Part shown: positions 49,031 through 60,090 of the stretch, piece by piece
Numbering within the stretch: the stretch's first letter is position 1
Layout of the letters: each line of letters opens with the position of its first letter
Origin: Lytechinus pictus
Lineage: Eukaryota; Echinodermata; Echinoidea; Temnopleuroida; Toxopneustidae
DNA: 64,000 nucleotides
Assembly: GCF_037042905.1 (NCBI RefSeq)
Contig: NC_087245.1
Span: forward strand, 24,552,501-24,616,500
Direction of reading: 5' to 3'
Notes under the pieces: model-generated
The model's database searches: none
Seen by the model: the letters and a program-made list of their open reading frames with translations, nothing else
What the model was told of the DNA's origin: nothing
Translations under genes and position numbers: made by a program

Positions 49031-50260
49031 TTAATTTTCAACACACCTTTCACATCTGACAAACCATTTCCTTTTATCGCCTTTGCATCGATCAAGCTGC
49101 AGGAAGTAGCGAAAGTTTTTGCGAAAATGGACGTTGAAAGCAGCATAGATCAGGGGATTGATGGTCGAGTTGCACCAGGCCAGAACCTCGGTGACTTCCC
49201 AGGTAACATCGGAAACACATTCAGATCCACATATTGAAAAAAACACCGTCATGATCTTGTACGGTAACCAGAATGCCATGAAGGTCCCCGTGAGTATGGA
49301 CAAAACTATGGCTGCTTTTCGGTGTCTCGCAAGGGCCATTTTCTCCTTTTTCACAGTCCTTGCGATTTCGCTGTAGTCGGGCAGGCCTTTTTCCGGATGA
49401 GACCTCGGGATTTTACGAGTTGGCGTCGGGTTGTTTTCAGGCCTGACCTCTTGGACATGCTCGAGGCAAGCCGAACCTTCAGAAGGTGTGTAACGACAGG
49501 ATGACTCGTTGGTGTCTTGATCCACGGAGTGGCTTGGGGTATTCTTGTTGCGATACGGAGGGCTGATCTGTCTTCCTTTAGATCTTCGATAGATGTTGAC
49601 GTAGACGGACACATTCATCGCGATCGCAATTGACAGCAAGGCACTGAATGGTAGTAGGTTTATGTAGAGTGGGGCTAAACGGGTGTAATTGAACTCCATT
49701 CTGCATGTGACACCGTAATTAACAGCATCCATCTTCCTAAAGGGACCCCAGGTGAAAGCGATCAGGGTCCAGTAGATCACGACGAATATCCAACAGATGA
49801 TGAGGATTGACCCTACACGATGCTTCGTCTGGTAGGTCTTATACTGGATGCCCAGCCTGACCAGGGTGTAGCGATCCCAACTAATCAGGACAATCGTGAT
49901 GATAGACATCCAGCACACGGTGAAGTCCAGGATAGTCCAAAGCTTGCAGAGGACCTCACCGTACGGCCAGAACCCACGTACGAACCTTGAGAAATTGAAA
50001 ATAAGACTGAACACTCCCACGATCAGATCCGTGATGGCGAGATTTAGAATCAAGAGATTGGCCACCTTGTCACGGATGCGAGGATCCCGACAGTAAGCAA
50101 GGATCACAAGGATGTTGCCAGTCACTGTCAGGGTTATAATGATAGAAACGACCAAATATATCAGCACAATACCGGCTTGGGTGTAAAGTTGCTGAGGACC
50201 GTCTGAGGTTGTCATCATAGACATAGTTGTATTTGTCGCAATTTTCCCTTCTCCTTCCAT
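49031..50260 (-). CDS. Rhodopsin-class (class A) aminergic-like G protein-coupled receptor, intronless
   Basis: 409 codons, seven hydrophobic segments. Conserved family residues are visible: N49 (1.50) in TM1, D78 (2.50), the ECL1 WPYG at 98-101, C105 (3.25) pairing with C186 in ECL2, the aminergic D112 (3.32), DRY at 129-131, W157 (4.50), P204 (5.50), F327-x3-W331-x-P333-Y334 in TM6 and NPLIY at 368-372. The third intracellular loop is moderate (about 225-313). Sequons lie at N10 and N191; C-terminal C392, C403 and C406 could be palmitoylated. TM3 (IVLISWDRY) recalls histamine H3/H4 receptors, while TM6-TM7 (KAA..LS, WCNSTINP) recalls muscarinic receptors. However, position 6.52 is K335 and 7.39 is E358, so the ligand cannot be assigned. 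It should sit in the plasma membrane and signal through G proteins (family knowledge). The start is the first ATG after an in-frame TAG (complement of 50273-50275). That TAG also overlaps a possible splice acceptor, so an upstream 5' exon is not excluded. Confidence 0.95.
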   Translation of the reverse strand: MEGEGKIATNTTMSMMTTSDGPQQLYTQAGIVLIYLVVSIIITLTVTGNILVILAYCRDPRIRDKVANLLILNLAITDLIVGVFSLIFNFSRFVRGFWPYGEVLCKLWTILDFTVCWMSIITIVLISWDRYTLVRLGIQYKTYQTKHRVGSILIICWIFVVIYWTLIAFTWGPFRKMDAVNYGVTCRMEFNYTRLAPLYINLLPFSALLSIAIAMNVSVYVNIYRRSKGRQISPPYRNKNTPSHSVDQDTNESSCRYTPSEGSACLEHVQEVRPENNPTPTRKIPRSHPEKGLPDYSEIARTVKKEKMALARHRKAAIVLSILTGTFMAFWLPYKIMTVFFSICGSECVSDVTWEVTEVLAWCNSTINPLIYAAFNVHFRKNFRYFLQLDRCKGDKRKWFVRCERCVEN

Positions 50261-50275
50261 ACTCGTGATATTCTA

Positions 50276-51404
50276 TACACAGTACAATAATAGAGATGTT
50301 GTTTGCTCGACTGTGTTATTCTGATGAATTCTGGTTCAGGACCGAGTGCTGTTGGAAGGTGACTGCGTCAAAATGGTAACTGGAACTCACGTATTATGAT
50401 TGGATAAATCTCTTTTATATGGTATGATAATTGTAATTTGCAAAGTCTTTTAGTTTTTTTTATCGTCTTTCGAAGAAACTCCGCGGGTTTCTGCGACTAA
50501 TTATTGCGAAAACATGCAGAAACTTCAAAAACTTCTTCCTGGTCCAAATGGAGAATCGGACGTGAAGTAGAGGAAATATTTGAGGCTGGGTCAGCGAGAG
50601 CATCGAGCATCATTCTGTTAAGAGCACGCCACTACCATCAACAATCGCTCTTATATATCGCTTTCATATTTTTAATTTCCTAGATATGAAACAAGGAACT
50701 GATCACTAATTGATTGATGACACGTGATACACGTCATCCATCCATACACCAACACCATGATAAAACATTTTCTTTAAAACCTTTTTGACATTGTCGACTT
50801 CTGGGGGCTGCTGAGTCGTAAACCCGACTTAATAAGGAAATTATGTCATTGCAGTGGGAAATTGAGCGTGACGGGGTTACATGAACTTATCAGGTTCAAG
50901 GTGACCAATGCTTAGCTGGTATAAAATTCACAGCTCTTGATAATATTTCCCTCGCGTGAGTGACAGATTGCTTTACAGGGTTTGCGCAGAGCAGAGAATA
51001 GATAGCATGTTAAATTTCTTCTTTCAGTTTAAATTCATTCTCAATCACCATGGTATTGAACACTCATCTGTTAAACAAAGATATAGATTTTAATGAAATG
51101 ATAGCGCTTGATTGTATATCCATCGCGTGAGTGAAAACTGTTTTACAAGGTCTTAGGCTTAATTTGAAATAGATTATATATCGAATTTCCTTTCACTTTT
51201 ATGTCATTCTCAAGTGTCATAATATACATTATACTCATACCCTCACCAAGGCGGATATGTTTTCGATCGATATTTTTCATGGTAAGCTGACTTTACGTAC
51301 ATTATAATGATGTATTTTATTTGTTTAATTGACTTCATTATTTCACTTCGTCATTTCATTAGTATACACAATTTTCAAAAACTTAATTTTTAGCACTGCT
51401 ACAT
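50276..51404. other. 5' flank of the GPCR gene
   Basis: About 1.1 kb upstream of the receptor start on its strand. No TATA box at a convincing distance and no other ORF. Regulatory elements probably lie here, but I cannot name one. Confidence 0.45.
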
Positions 51405-51655
51405 GGATTTCTTCGTACCGGGTACTCATTCAACTCACCTGGGTTAAATGCAGCACAATGTTTGTTTGTTTGTTTTATTTTTCACCATGCATAACAAGAA
51501 ATGAATTGACAAAATATAATGTTACATTGATAATAAAAATACACAGTAGGAACTAAGCATAAACAAAAATTTGGGTAACTTTCTTGCTGTTTATAGGAAG
51601 ACACGCCATGGCTTGGAATCGAACCCACGTCCCTCAGATTGAAATGCGAGAGTCA
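51405..51655 (-). mobile_element. tRNA-derived SINE, same family, interrupted
   Basis: Minus strand has GTGGGTTCGATTCCAAGCC and CTGCATTTAACCCAGGTGAG from the same SINE body, but about 114 bp of unrelated sequence separates them at 51461-51574. The 3' part beyond about 51405 is missing. Confidence 0.8.
51461..51574 (-). mobile_element. Small insertion with (AAAC)n tail inside the SINE
   Basis: Compared with the intact copy at 20.4 kb, the SINE is split between GCACAATG and TTTCTTGCTG. On the minus strand the insert ends in repeated AAAC (complement of TTTGTTTGTTTG at 51461), like the 3' tail of a retroposed sequence. Source not recognised. Confidence 0.5.
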
Positions 51656-51823
51656 TAAAAATTATAGTTTGGTCCCTCTATAGTTTCCCTTTAACCCAGG
51701 CATCTTTTTCCCCCTTAAAAAGGTCTTCCAATTATGTTCCCATTGTGTAATGATATGTGTAAAGTTAGCTTAATATGATTTATGTATTTGTTTAATCACT
51801 TCTAATTCCATAGGCGGATCCAG

Positions 51824-51872
51824 GGGGGGGGGGCGAGGGAAACGGCCTCCCCCCCCCCCCCCCCCCCCCCCC
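51824..51872. repeat. Adjacent G and C tracts at the left end of the large hAT-like element
   Basis: A G run, GCGAGGGAAACGGCCT, then a run of more than 20 C. Could fold into a hairpin; length is likely assembly- and individual-variable. Confidence 0.85.
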
Positions 51873-52014
51873 ATTGGCGAAGCAAAAAAAAATGAGAAAA
51901 AGGGGAAAAGAAAAAAAAGAGGGGAAAGAAAGGAGGAAAAATAAGAGGAGGGAGACGAGTGAATAAAATAAGGTCAGGGGAAGACTTGCAATTTTTTTTT
52001 TTAATAGGGCCTAT

Positions 52015-53270
52015 TTCATGTCACTTCGCGCTCGCATTGCCCGTTCGATGAGATACATAATTATCTTGCTCAATAGGCTGATATGTAGCTTAAAATATCA
52101 AGGTTTGAAGTCAATATACCAACCATATTTCAGCTCGGGCTTTCATTTATGTGTTTGATTTACAAATTGATTTGTTTAAAGTGCTCTGTAAAATGTCCGT
52201 TTTATGGTGTGAATATCAACATTTGCAGCTTGCGCTGTGCGCTCGTATTATTTGATGTGTAGGACTATTGTCTTTGTGTATTCCATAAGATTCTCAAAAT
52301 ATCCCTTTTCAGGTGTCTGATGGCCTATGAGCTATCGCTGTGCGCTATGTATAACTCTATATCAATTCTATAACAAACTACTTAAAACCCACCTCATATG
52401 ACAGTTTATCAAACAGTTCGGCTCTCGATTTGCGCTCGCATTAGTAGTTAAAAATATATCAACCCATGAATCCTATATATGATTACAAAAGTGCTTAAAA
52501 TGTCAATTTTTCAGGCCTCAATGTCAACAAATATCACGCACTCATTAAGCTTATTACAATATGAATATGATAATAAAATTTTCATTAATTCCTAATAACT
52601 TAATTGTCCCTTTTTCAGGAAGGAATAACGACAAGTTTCATATCGCGCTTAGGAAGAGGGATAGGAAGATAGTCATCATTTTCATATGATGACAAATAAT
52701 CCTAAGTCCTTCGCACTCGCATCATTTATTAAGGGCTATCCAAATCTACTTCACAATATCCCTACACAGTGCTTTAGATAGTTCTTAAATTCACCCTTTT
52801 CATATCGGAATATCAAATATTTTCAGCTCGCGCTTCGCGCTCGCATTATTGATTTTCATGATAAAAATGAAATGTATTCAGAATGCCCAGATTCTGTCTA
52901 ACTCTAAAACACGCGCACGCATGTTTATTGAGATACGCAGCTTGATCTTTATTCAAAATGTGCTTAAATTATCCAGTTTCAGATCACAATATCAAAAATT
53001 TTCTGCTCGCGCTTTGCGCTCGCATAATTAATGTTGGAAGATACCAAATTACCCATCCGTTTTCATGATTTACAAAACATGAATAGACAGTCTCGTTTTT
53101 TATCTGAAATCTCAATTCTTTTTTCCGCTAGCGCTTCGCACTCGTATCAAGCATTTGGTTATTATACCTATACCGTTAATGGTTACAAAAAGTGCTTAGA
53201 ATTTCATTTTTTTAGGTCGGAGTGTAAAAAAATAATTCTGCTCGCGCTTCGCGCTCGCAATATTTAAATA
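52015..53270. repeat. Minisatellite-like array B, same unit as array A
   Basis: Repeated CGCGCTTCGCGCTCGCAT or variants at about 52026, 52230, 52430, 52825, 53005, 53125 and 53243. Each is preceded by an AATATCAA-type block and followed by GATTACAAAAGTGCTTAAAA-like sequence. The unit is shared with array A 28 kb away. Confidence 0.8.
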
Positions 53271-53900
53271 GGGCTTATGAGATTATTACACATTTATGTC
53301 ACTTGTTTTATAAGAATAAAGCTAAGAAATGACTGCTAGGATATGAGCGTTTTGCTTCCCCCCCCCAAAAAAAAAAAAAAAAATCACGACCAAGAAAAAA
53401 AAAGACAAATATTATTATTTTCAAAATGTTATGTCAAAATCTATCACAAACTTCGATTTTTGTAATAAAAAATTTAAAAAATGTCGAAATATTTGCTTGC
53501 TCGCTCGCTCGCAACTCCTTATTAATTTTACGCCATACGCCTTATCAAGCCCCCTCAAATTTGTTGGTTCATTACGCCACTGGAACAACCCCTTTAAAGA
53601 AACAAATAAATATCAACTTTGAGTGGCCGATCGGGGAAAATATGGGTGAAAAAAATTCGCTTTGTTTTGGTTTTGGTTTTATTGTTGACAGGCTTATTGG
53701 TTATTCGGGCAATGGTGTTCATAAACCTTTATTTCAAAATTAGAAAAATCCCCCAGAGCGGCGTTCCAAAGTGCAACACTTACGATTAAAAACACTTCAC
53801 TCGCCAGACAACTCGTATTTGTGTTTTTGTTATCCAGAAAAAGTACTTGGATCGGAAATGTTGTTTGAATGGTTCGTTCTTAGTCATGTTAGTTTATACC

Positions 53901-53960
53901 AGTGGCGGATCCAGGGGGGGGGGCACATCCGGACCGGGATTTTTTCCCCCGACGAACCTT
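53901..53960 (+). mobile_element. hAT-like terminus CAGTGGCGGATCCAGG with G tract
   Basis: The start CAGTGGCGGATCC is an exact version of the terminus; no matching right end was found nearby. Confidence 0.5.
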
Positions 53961-53989
53961 TCTTCCTCGCGTAAGAATAGTGTTTATTT

Positions 53990-55671
53990 TAGTCAAAGAC
54001 TACACATCATGACTGTTTACAAACACAAATCATATTAAAGCTAAAGTAAAAGTTAACGACTCGAACAACTGGTCAGCTTGGCGCAATGGGATAATCCTTG
54101 CGCTTACAGTGGCAAGGTTGCGGACTCGAAGCTCATAATAGGCAAGAACTTAGAATTAAAATAAAAATCCTTTCTGATAAAAAAATGATGAGATATCTTA
54201 AGCAAAATACAAATAAAAATCTTGTAGTCCACTTCGGCGTAAAATAAAAAGTACAAAAAATCGGAAGAAATAGCATCCGGCCCATTCCCCCCTCTCATTA
54301 TTTTGAGAGCCTAAAAAGAAAATAGTGGAAAATGTCGGGCATACGCAGTGGACACTTAGTACAACTTACAGACTTTTGACTAGTCAGGATGGTAAATCCG
54401 TTTCATTATTAACCAGTCAAAGACACTTTCAAAGTCATTTTTGACACAAGGAAGTTATTAGCGGCGATAGAGATATTAACAAAGTTACGCTTCCTTTTAG
54501 AAATTACGTTATAGGGCGGCGCCGGGATAGTTTCATATGGGGGAAAGACTTCCCAAAATGTGACGTATTTATTTCTCATTTGAATACCAATAACATGCGT
54601 ATTATAAAGTTACTCGGGCCTAGACCAATTCTTAGCATGGGGCCTACTCTTTTCTTCTACCTAGAAACTGTTATCCTCTTTTTTTCCCTCCCCCTCCCCT
54701 TCCCCGCTACTTGAAACTTTAAAGGGATGGTCGCCCCTGTGCCCCCGACCCTGATCAATGATGTTAAATAATTATGAAATTATATTATGTAACACAACTC
54801 TCCAATCGTATTCACTCTCAGTGTTTATTCTCTACTTGTAGTTCCTTGGTAATGTCCAAGGCTAACTGACCAAAAGCGAAAATGAGACTGGTTTTTTTTT
54901 TTTTTTTATCATTCTGTGCGTGTCAATAGTCTGCATCAGCCACAGGAAACGCACTTTAATAATTGTTTTTGAAGAGCACTTCTTAAACAAACAAATGACC
55001 ATAAATGACAAAAAATATTCTTTGGGAACTTCTTAAAGCGGATGACTTTCTGTTTCGGTAAACATGTCGTAGTTAATTTTTAAAACATGTTTATAAAGAC
55101 TTTCTTGAAAGTGTCATTGCATTAATGACTAAAATTGTAGAAATACAAATATTGACAATGTTAGTAATTATAATAATATTCATTATATTTTAATAAAGAC
55201 GATGATTTTCTTATTTTATTTGATTCAATCAATTTAGTCATTCAAGGGAAAGGCAGTATTAACTGTATATTGTTTTACAAAGTAGGGTCCGTGCCAAAAA
55301 AAATAAAAACTCGAATCACACATGACATTGAAATAAAAATGTAATGATGTAGAATTACCAATGAATACGCGATGAGCAAAGTGTGTGGGGGTAGGGTTGG
55401 GAGTTAATGGGAGGGTGTGTGCGGGTTGGTGTTTGTGTGTATGTATAAATGCATAGATTTGTATTTGAATTGGCAATTTGCTTGAATCGCTTAGCAATCC
55501 AATGAAAGCTTTTGTAAACATTGCCGAGCCTATTTTTACAAATAATTTCGTTTCTTCGGTATTAGGCGTGTCCAAACATAGCTTAATTCGAATGTTACTT
55601 ACCCACCCAAACTGTCTAATTATAACAATACCTCCTGACACTTCAAGTTTTTATTGATTACAAAATGCAGG
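53990..55671. other. Noncoding stretch between hAT-like terminus and the 55.7-kb MITE
   Basis: Contains the tRNA-like fragment at 54.07 kb and a T tract at 54892-54907. The 135-codon minus frame at 55234-55641 is crossed by a GT-rich repeat and lacks motifs. Confidence 0.5.
54069..54130 (+). mobile_element. tRNA-like fragment
   Basis: TTGGCGCAATGGGATAATCC followed by GCGCTTACAGTGGCAAGG and GCGGACTCGAAGC resembles a D-arm, anticodon arm and degenerate T-arm. Probably a SINE head. Confidence 0.4.
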
Positions 55672-55673
55672 TA

Positions 55674-55837
55674 CACTCTTAAAATAAAAAAAGGTTTACC
55701 CAATATTGGGTAAAATGGGAACATGCATTTTGGTTGGGTAAAATATATTGTAAATTTTACGCAATGTTGCGTTGAAATAGTAAAAAAAAATACTCAGCAA
55801 ATATGCATGTTCCCTTTTACTCAATGTTTTTTTAGTG
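55674..55837. mobile_element. MITE with CACTCTTAAAA / TTTTTTTAGTG ends, TA duplication
   Basis: TA lies at 55672-55673 and 55838-55839. Subterminal GGGAACATGCATTTT pairs with AAATATGCATGTTCCC; internal TACCCAATATTGGGTA is palindromic. Confidence 0.8.
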
Positions 55838-56929
55838 TATATGTATCCGATATCCGATCCTCTGTATACCGGATGCAGTATTTGCAACCTTATTCAAATA
55901 CGGTAGACATTGGATATATTGCATATTGCGTCTTCTTCTGCCTAATCTATAAAGGTTTTATTTCTCCGTATTTACTACCCTTATTCTTTTCGAGAAAAAG
56001 AAACCGTTTTGAGATAGGAGTCCATACGGTTATACTTCATACTTGTCAATCAGTGGTTCTTTAATGAAACCGTTTGTATGTTATACACTTGATTTTAGGA
56101 GCGACTTGAACATGAGATGACAAAAATTTTACCAGGGAGGTTCTAATCAAAGAGGAACTAGATTTCTTTTTTTTTTCATCATAATTAATATCTGACAAAT
56201 GATAAACTTCGCATGGAGATATTTGTTATCAACGAGAACTTAATCTGCAAGATAAAAAAGCTAAGTTGAAACATTCTAAAACTGTTCTGAGTTGAAAGTG
56301 ATTTAGTATTTTGAAGGACATTCATGAAACATTGCCTGGTAAGTGGTAACACATATAAAACACACACACACAAATCCCATTATATTGCAACCCCCTTCTC
56401 TTCCACTGTGTTTGAAATCACTATCGTATCGGCTATCAGTTTTCCTGACACAAAACTTAAAAGGAACTATTAGATTACCAGTTTAAAACACTTATATGTA
56501 TATTGTCATTAAGTATAGGCCTTTAATGGAGAATTCCCATTTGTACATTTTCTTTTTCCGAATAGATGATTATTTACAACCACAAAGAGAGCACAAGATC
56601 TAAACTTGTTTCTGTTGTATCGGTATTAGGAATCGATAATTATTTATTACAGATTGTGATTAGGGGGAATCCTATTTTGAACAATTTTTAAAAATTACTG
56701 TAAGTTTCGAAGGTTTTTCAGTTTAATGTTGATTTTTACTTTAGTTAATTACAAAAGTGTAAAATGCATGCTCTGTTTATATACTGTACCTCAGTTCAGA
56801 AGCACAAAGTACGGTTCCTCACGCATCTAATGAAATTCTTACTGAATGATTACATGATCTAGTTAATGCTGCTTTTTCATAAGACTACTAATTATAAGCA
56901 AATAAAAAAGTGCTGGTTTATCCCATCAG

Positions 56930-56985
56930 ACCTACCGCTCAAGCACAGCCCTGGGCGTATGGGTTGGTTCCCAGCCACGGTGTAG
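56930..56985 (+). mobile_element. tRNA-like head fragment of the same SINE family
   Basis: GGGTTGGTTCCCAGCCACGG followed by TGTAGCAA aligns with GGGTTCGAATCCCAGCCATGG in the full copy at 47.9 kb. The body is absent and a T-run follows. Confidence 0.55.
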
Positions 56986-57081
56986 CAATTTTTTTTTTTT
57001 GCAGAGGGGGGAGCTTGATTTTTTTAGGTGTATCAAAATAATATGTTATGACTTTGAATGGATTCAAAAATGGATGAAGAG

Positions 57082-57335
57082 CAGTGGTGTACAGATGGAG
57101 TCCTGGGGCTCTTGTCTCCCCCTTAAAAAATCACGACCGAGAAAAAAAAAGGAAAAAGGAAAGATAATTAACGGGAGAAGGGTGAAGTATTATATTATTC
57201 TCTGAATATTATGTCAAAACCTATCACAAAATTGAATGTTTGTAATGAAATTGTCGAAATTTTTATTTCTTAAAATAAATTTTGCCCGATAAGCCATATC
57301 TGCCCCCTCAATTTTTTTGCCTCATTACGCCAATG
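57082..57335. mobile_element. Short deletion derivative of the 51.8-53.6-kb element
   Basis: Ends are CAGTGGTGTACAGATG and CATTACGCCAATG. From TCACGACCGAGAAAAAAA to the right end it aligns with 53380-53582 (AATATTATGTCAAAACCTAT, AAGCCATATC, CCCCCTCAATTT), but the minisatellite array is absent. Confidence 0.7.
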
Positions 57336-57360
57336 ATAAGGACAAATATAATGTACCAAG

Positions 57361-57555
57361 CAGGGGATGCGGAAGCGGGCGGGGGGGGGGGGGGCTGGGG
57401 GCTTCAGCCCCCCCCCCCCACCCACTTTTTTCCAAAACCGTGTACAAAAACGTAAAAAATACCATATGATTTTTTTGCATGGTCAGCCCCCCCCCCCCAC
57501 TTTTGGCTCAGCCCCCCCCCCCCCTCACACTTTGAAAACCATTCCGCGGCCCCTG
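57361..57555. mobile_element. CAGGGGCCGCGGAA-family MITE, copy 1
   Basis: The left CAGGGGATGCGGAAGC and the complement of the right CAGGGGCCGCGGAATGG are inverted. CCAAG is duplicated at 57356-57360 and 57556-57560. The interior has G and C tracts and CCAAAACCGTGTACAAAAAC, shared with copies at 59.8 and 62.7 kb. Confidence 0.75.
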
Positions 57556-57954
57556 CCAAGTTGGTGTTTCATAAAGCTGTTCGTAAGTTTACGAGTTACT
57601 TTACGCTCGGACTAATCAGCCTTTTGTGGACCTTCGCAGCTAAAATTGATCAATTTCAGTTGATTTTCAATATAACATTTTAATAAATTGCTTATTTTTC
57701 ATTTCATTAAGAAAATTCAAAGAAAATGTATTTATTTTTAGTCAATGACAAATAAAAAGTAGACATTTCAAGATTCATATTTTCATCTTTAAAACTATAT
57801 TATATCAATCAATACATAGGAAACATCTTCAAATGTACACATTTTTTCAAACATAATTTTCTTTAACCCAAATAAATTATTGTGCATTTTTTAATCAATA
57901 ATGTCTGATAATGTCTGAAAAATGCGACCTCATTGACTTTTGTTCAAGTTTTTT

Positions 57955-58458
57955 CAATGTTCATTAGTGCTGTTGGTGTTGCTGCTGCTGTTGTCATCGT
58001 GATTGCTGGAATTGCTGTTTGTTTTTGCTGCTCTTGGTGTTGTGGGTGTGGTTGTTGCATCTCCTGGTGCAATTAGTTATTTTTGCTACTGATGTTGCTC
58101 AAGGTGCTGCCTGTGTGGTTGCTGTTGTCATCGCTGCTACTGCTGCTGTTTACAAGTGTGGCTGTTGCATCTCCTGATGCATTTATTGATGTTGTTGCTT
58201 GTATGATTGATTGTTAGAATCCTTGCTGTTGACTTTGTTTCTACTGTCGTTGTTGCTACTGCTGTTGATGTTAAGCACTGTGGGTGTTGCATCTCTTGAT
58301 GAAGTTATTTATGTTGCGCCCGATGTTCCCTGCATGGTTGTTGGAGCTCCTGCTGCTGTTGATGTTGTCGGTGTGGTTGTTGCATCTCTTACTGCAGTTG
58401 TAGTTTCGGCTGCTGATGCTGTTGTTGCTCCTGCTGCTGTCCATGTTCATTGAAGTAA
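57955..58458 (-). repeat. Degenerate CAA/CAG (TTG/CTG) trinucleotide tract with about 100-bp higher-order period
   Basis: About 500 bp are dominated by TTG, CTG and GTG triplets on the plus strand (CAA, CAG, CAC on the minus). Open stretches on either strand translate as low-complexity Thr/Ser/Ala/Gln or Leu/Val runs and are interrupted by stops. The left end of the proposed terminal exon of the minus-strand unit begins at 58458. I do not call it protein-coding. Confidence 0.7.
58375..58394 (-). repeat. One of four phased RGAGATGCAACAMC units inside the trinucleotide tract
   Basis: On the minus strand the words near complement 58394, 58301, 58180 and 58070 all read close to (A/G)GAGATGCAACA(A/C/G)C, spaced 93-122 bp. 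The CTG/TTG-rich tract is therefore a degenerate minisatellite with a higher-order unit, not a simple triplet repeat. Confidence 0.5.
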
Positions 58459-59817
58459 CTGAAATGGATTTAATTTATAGAGCATGTGATATTTTATTAA
58501 TAAAGATATCAATTTCCATCATTATTGATATCAGTCATTTATTCTTAATTTAATTACCATTGTTAAAACTTACATTTTTTTATTTCTAATGTATGAAATA
58601 AGAACTTTAAGTTCTAAATGGTTGAAATATTTTCACCAAAGCCTTATTAAACAATGAAAACAAAAAAGTTAATAACAAAGAAATGCATAAGAAAATGATT
58701 AAAATTTCCTCTTTTTTTATACAAAATTGATTTTAATGACTTGGGTTTTTCTCATTGGTTTACCAAAGAAAGGGAGTCAAAATCCAAAATTATCACATTT
58801 GGTCTTTATTTCTTGAGCCAAATGCTGATTTCATGCAAGAGTCATGTTATCATATTAAATTAAAAAAAAACAACATCAGGAACAGCAGCATGATTTCTGA
58901 AGCGAGTGCACAATCAACAGGCAAGATCCTGAGGCACCCCCCCCCCCTACCAAGATAATTGAATTAATGAGGTTTCATGACTGCTTTTGTAGGCATTACA
59001 TTTATACAGGCCTACAAGAGATATAATTTTTTTTTTTTTTTTTTTTTTTTGGGGGGTAATCTCCCAGTGTTACTCCCATACAAAGCAGATGGTGATGGGG
59101 CGGGGGGGGGGGGGGGGGGGTCTAATATAAATGCAGAACAATGGAACATTCATTTACTACTTTGGCAATAGAAAGCAAGTCACACCATCTAGCATTGATT
59201 GATATTGGTTGTTTTACAACTGTCCAATAAATATCACCATTAATCAATTAAGCATCTAAGCACTTATAGATGTCATTGTTTTCAAATATTTGAGTAGACC
59301 AAATAAAGAAGAGAGCAGTACCAGTAATTTAATTTTTTTTTTAATGTGACTTTACTTTCTTTGCCAAAGTGAGGCAGTCATAATTAAGAGTGTTTTAACT
59401 TACAAGTGACATCACATGTCCTGCCTTCTTGTCTGGCTCTCCTAAACCTTCAACCATTTATACTTGTGTAACTTTGTATCTCATGTCTGTCTGAAAAGTT
59501 TGGTTGAAGCCTCCACCTGAAGGAAAAATAGTATTGAAATAACTAATTAAAATATTTGCCATAATCTGGTATTTATTCTCACATGTATATGTACATGTCT
59601 AAAAACAGGAAATAAAACATCTTTTGATTACCAGGTTTCATATAGAAGGGGGTAAATTAAAGGGTTCAAGTTTTTATTATGTTAATAAAAAATACAAACA
59701 ATAGTAAATGACATATGCTCTGGCTGAGAAACTTAAAAAGTGAAATTATTCCGTACAATGTAGCTTGTATGTACATACACATGAGCAAGTAGTGCTAAAT
59801 GGATTGAGGGGTGAGAG

Positions 59818-60090
59818 CAGGGGCTCCGGAAACCGGGGGGGGGGGGGGGTGCATGTTAGCTGCAGGGTCAGTGGAACGGTTTTTACAGTGAGCGGGCTGA
59901 CCATGCAAAAAATCGTAACCAGATGGTCATTTCATATTTTTCAGCCCCCGCACTGTTTTCCAAAACCATGTACAAAAATGTAAAATTGACCATCTGCTTA
60001 TGATTTTTTGCATGGTCAGCCCCCCCCCCCACTTTCAGCTCAGCCCCCTCACTTTCAAAACCGTTCCGCTGACCCTGCAGCTAACATGCA
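59818..60090. mobile_element. CAGGGGCCGCGGAA-family element, rearranged copy with 30-bp hairpin arms
   Basis: It starts CAGGGGCTCCGGAAACC plus a G tract. TGCATGTTAGCTGCAGGGTC at 59850 is repeated inverted at 60071-60090, and the pairing extends to 30 bp with a single mismatch. Interior shares CCAAAACCATGTACAAAAAT and GCATGGTCAGCCCCC with copy 1. Confidence 0.7.

Larger units (their letters stand above)
51809..53582. mobile_element. Large non-autonomous hAT-like element enclosing array B
   Basis: The left end CATAGGCGGATCCAGG matches the CAGTGGCGGATCCAGG terminus seen elsewhere in the window, followed by G and C tracts and a poly-purine stretch. The right end TTCATTACGCCACTG carries the inverse CAGTGGCG. 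No 8-bp target duplication is visible, so the two ends may belong to different copies. Confidence 0.5.

Noticed and set aside
49158..50096. Several plus-strand and second minus-strand ORFs
   Set aside because: Shadows of the GPCR coding sequence.
58211..58453. 80-codon Val/Ala/Leu-rich plus frame
   Set aside because: Produced by the TTG/CTG trinucleotide repeat; strand and frame are arbitrary.
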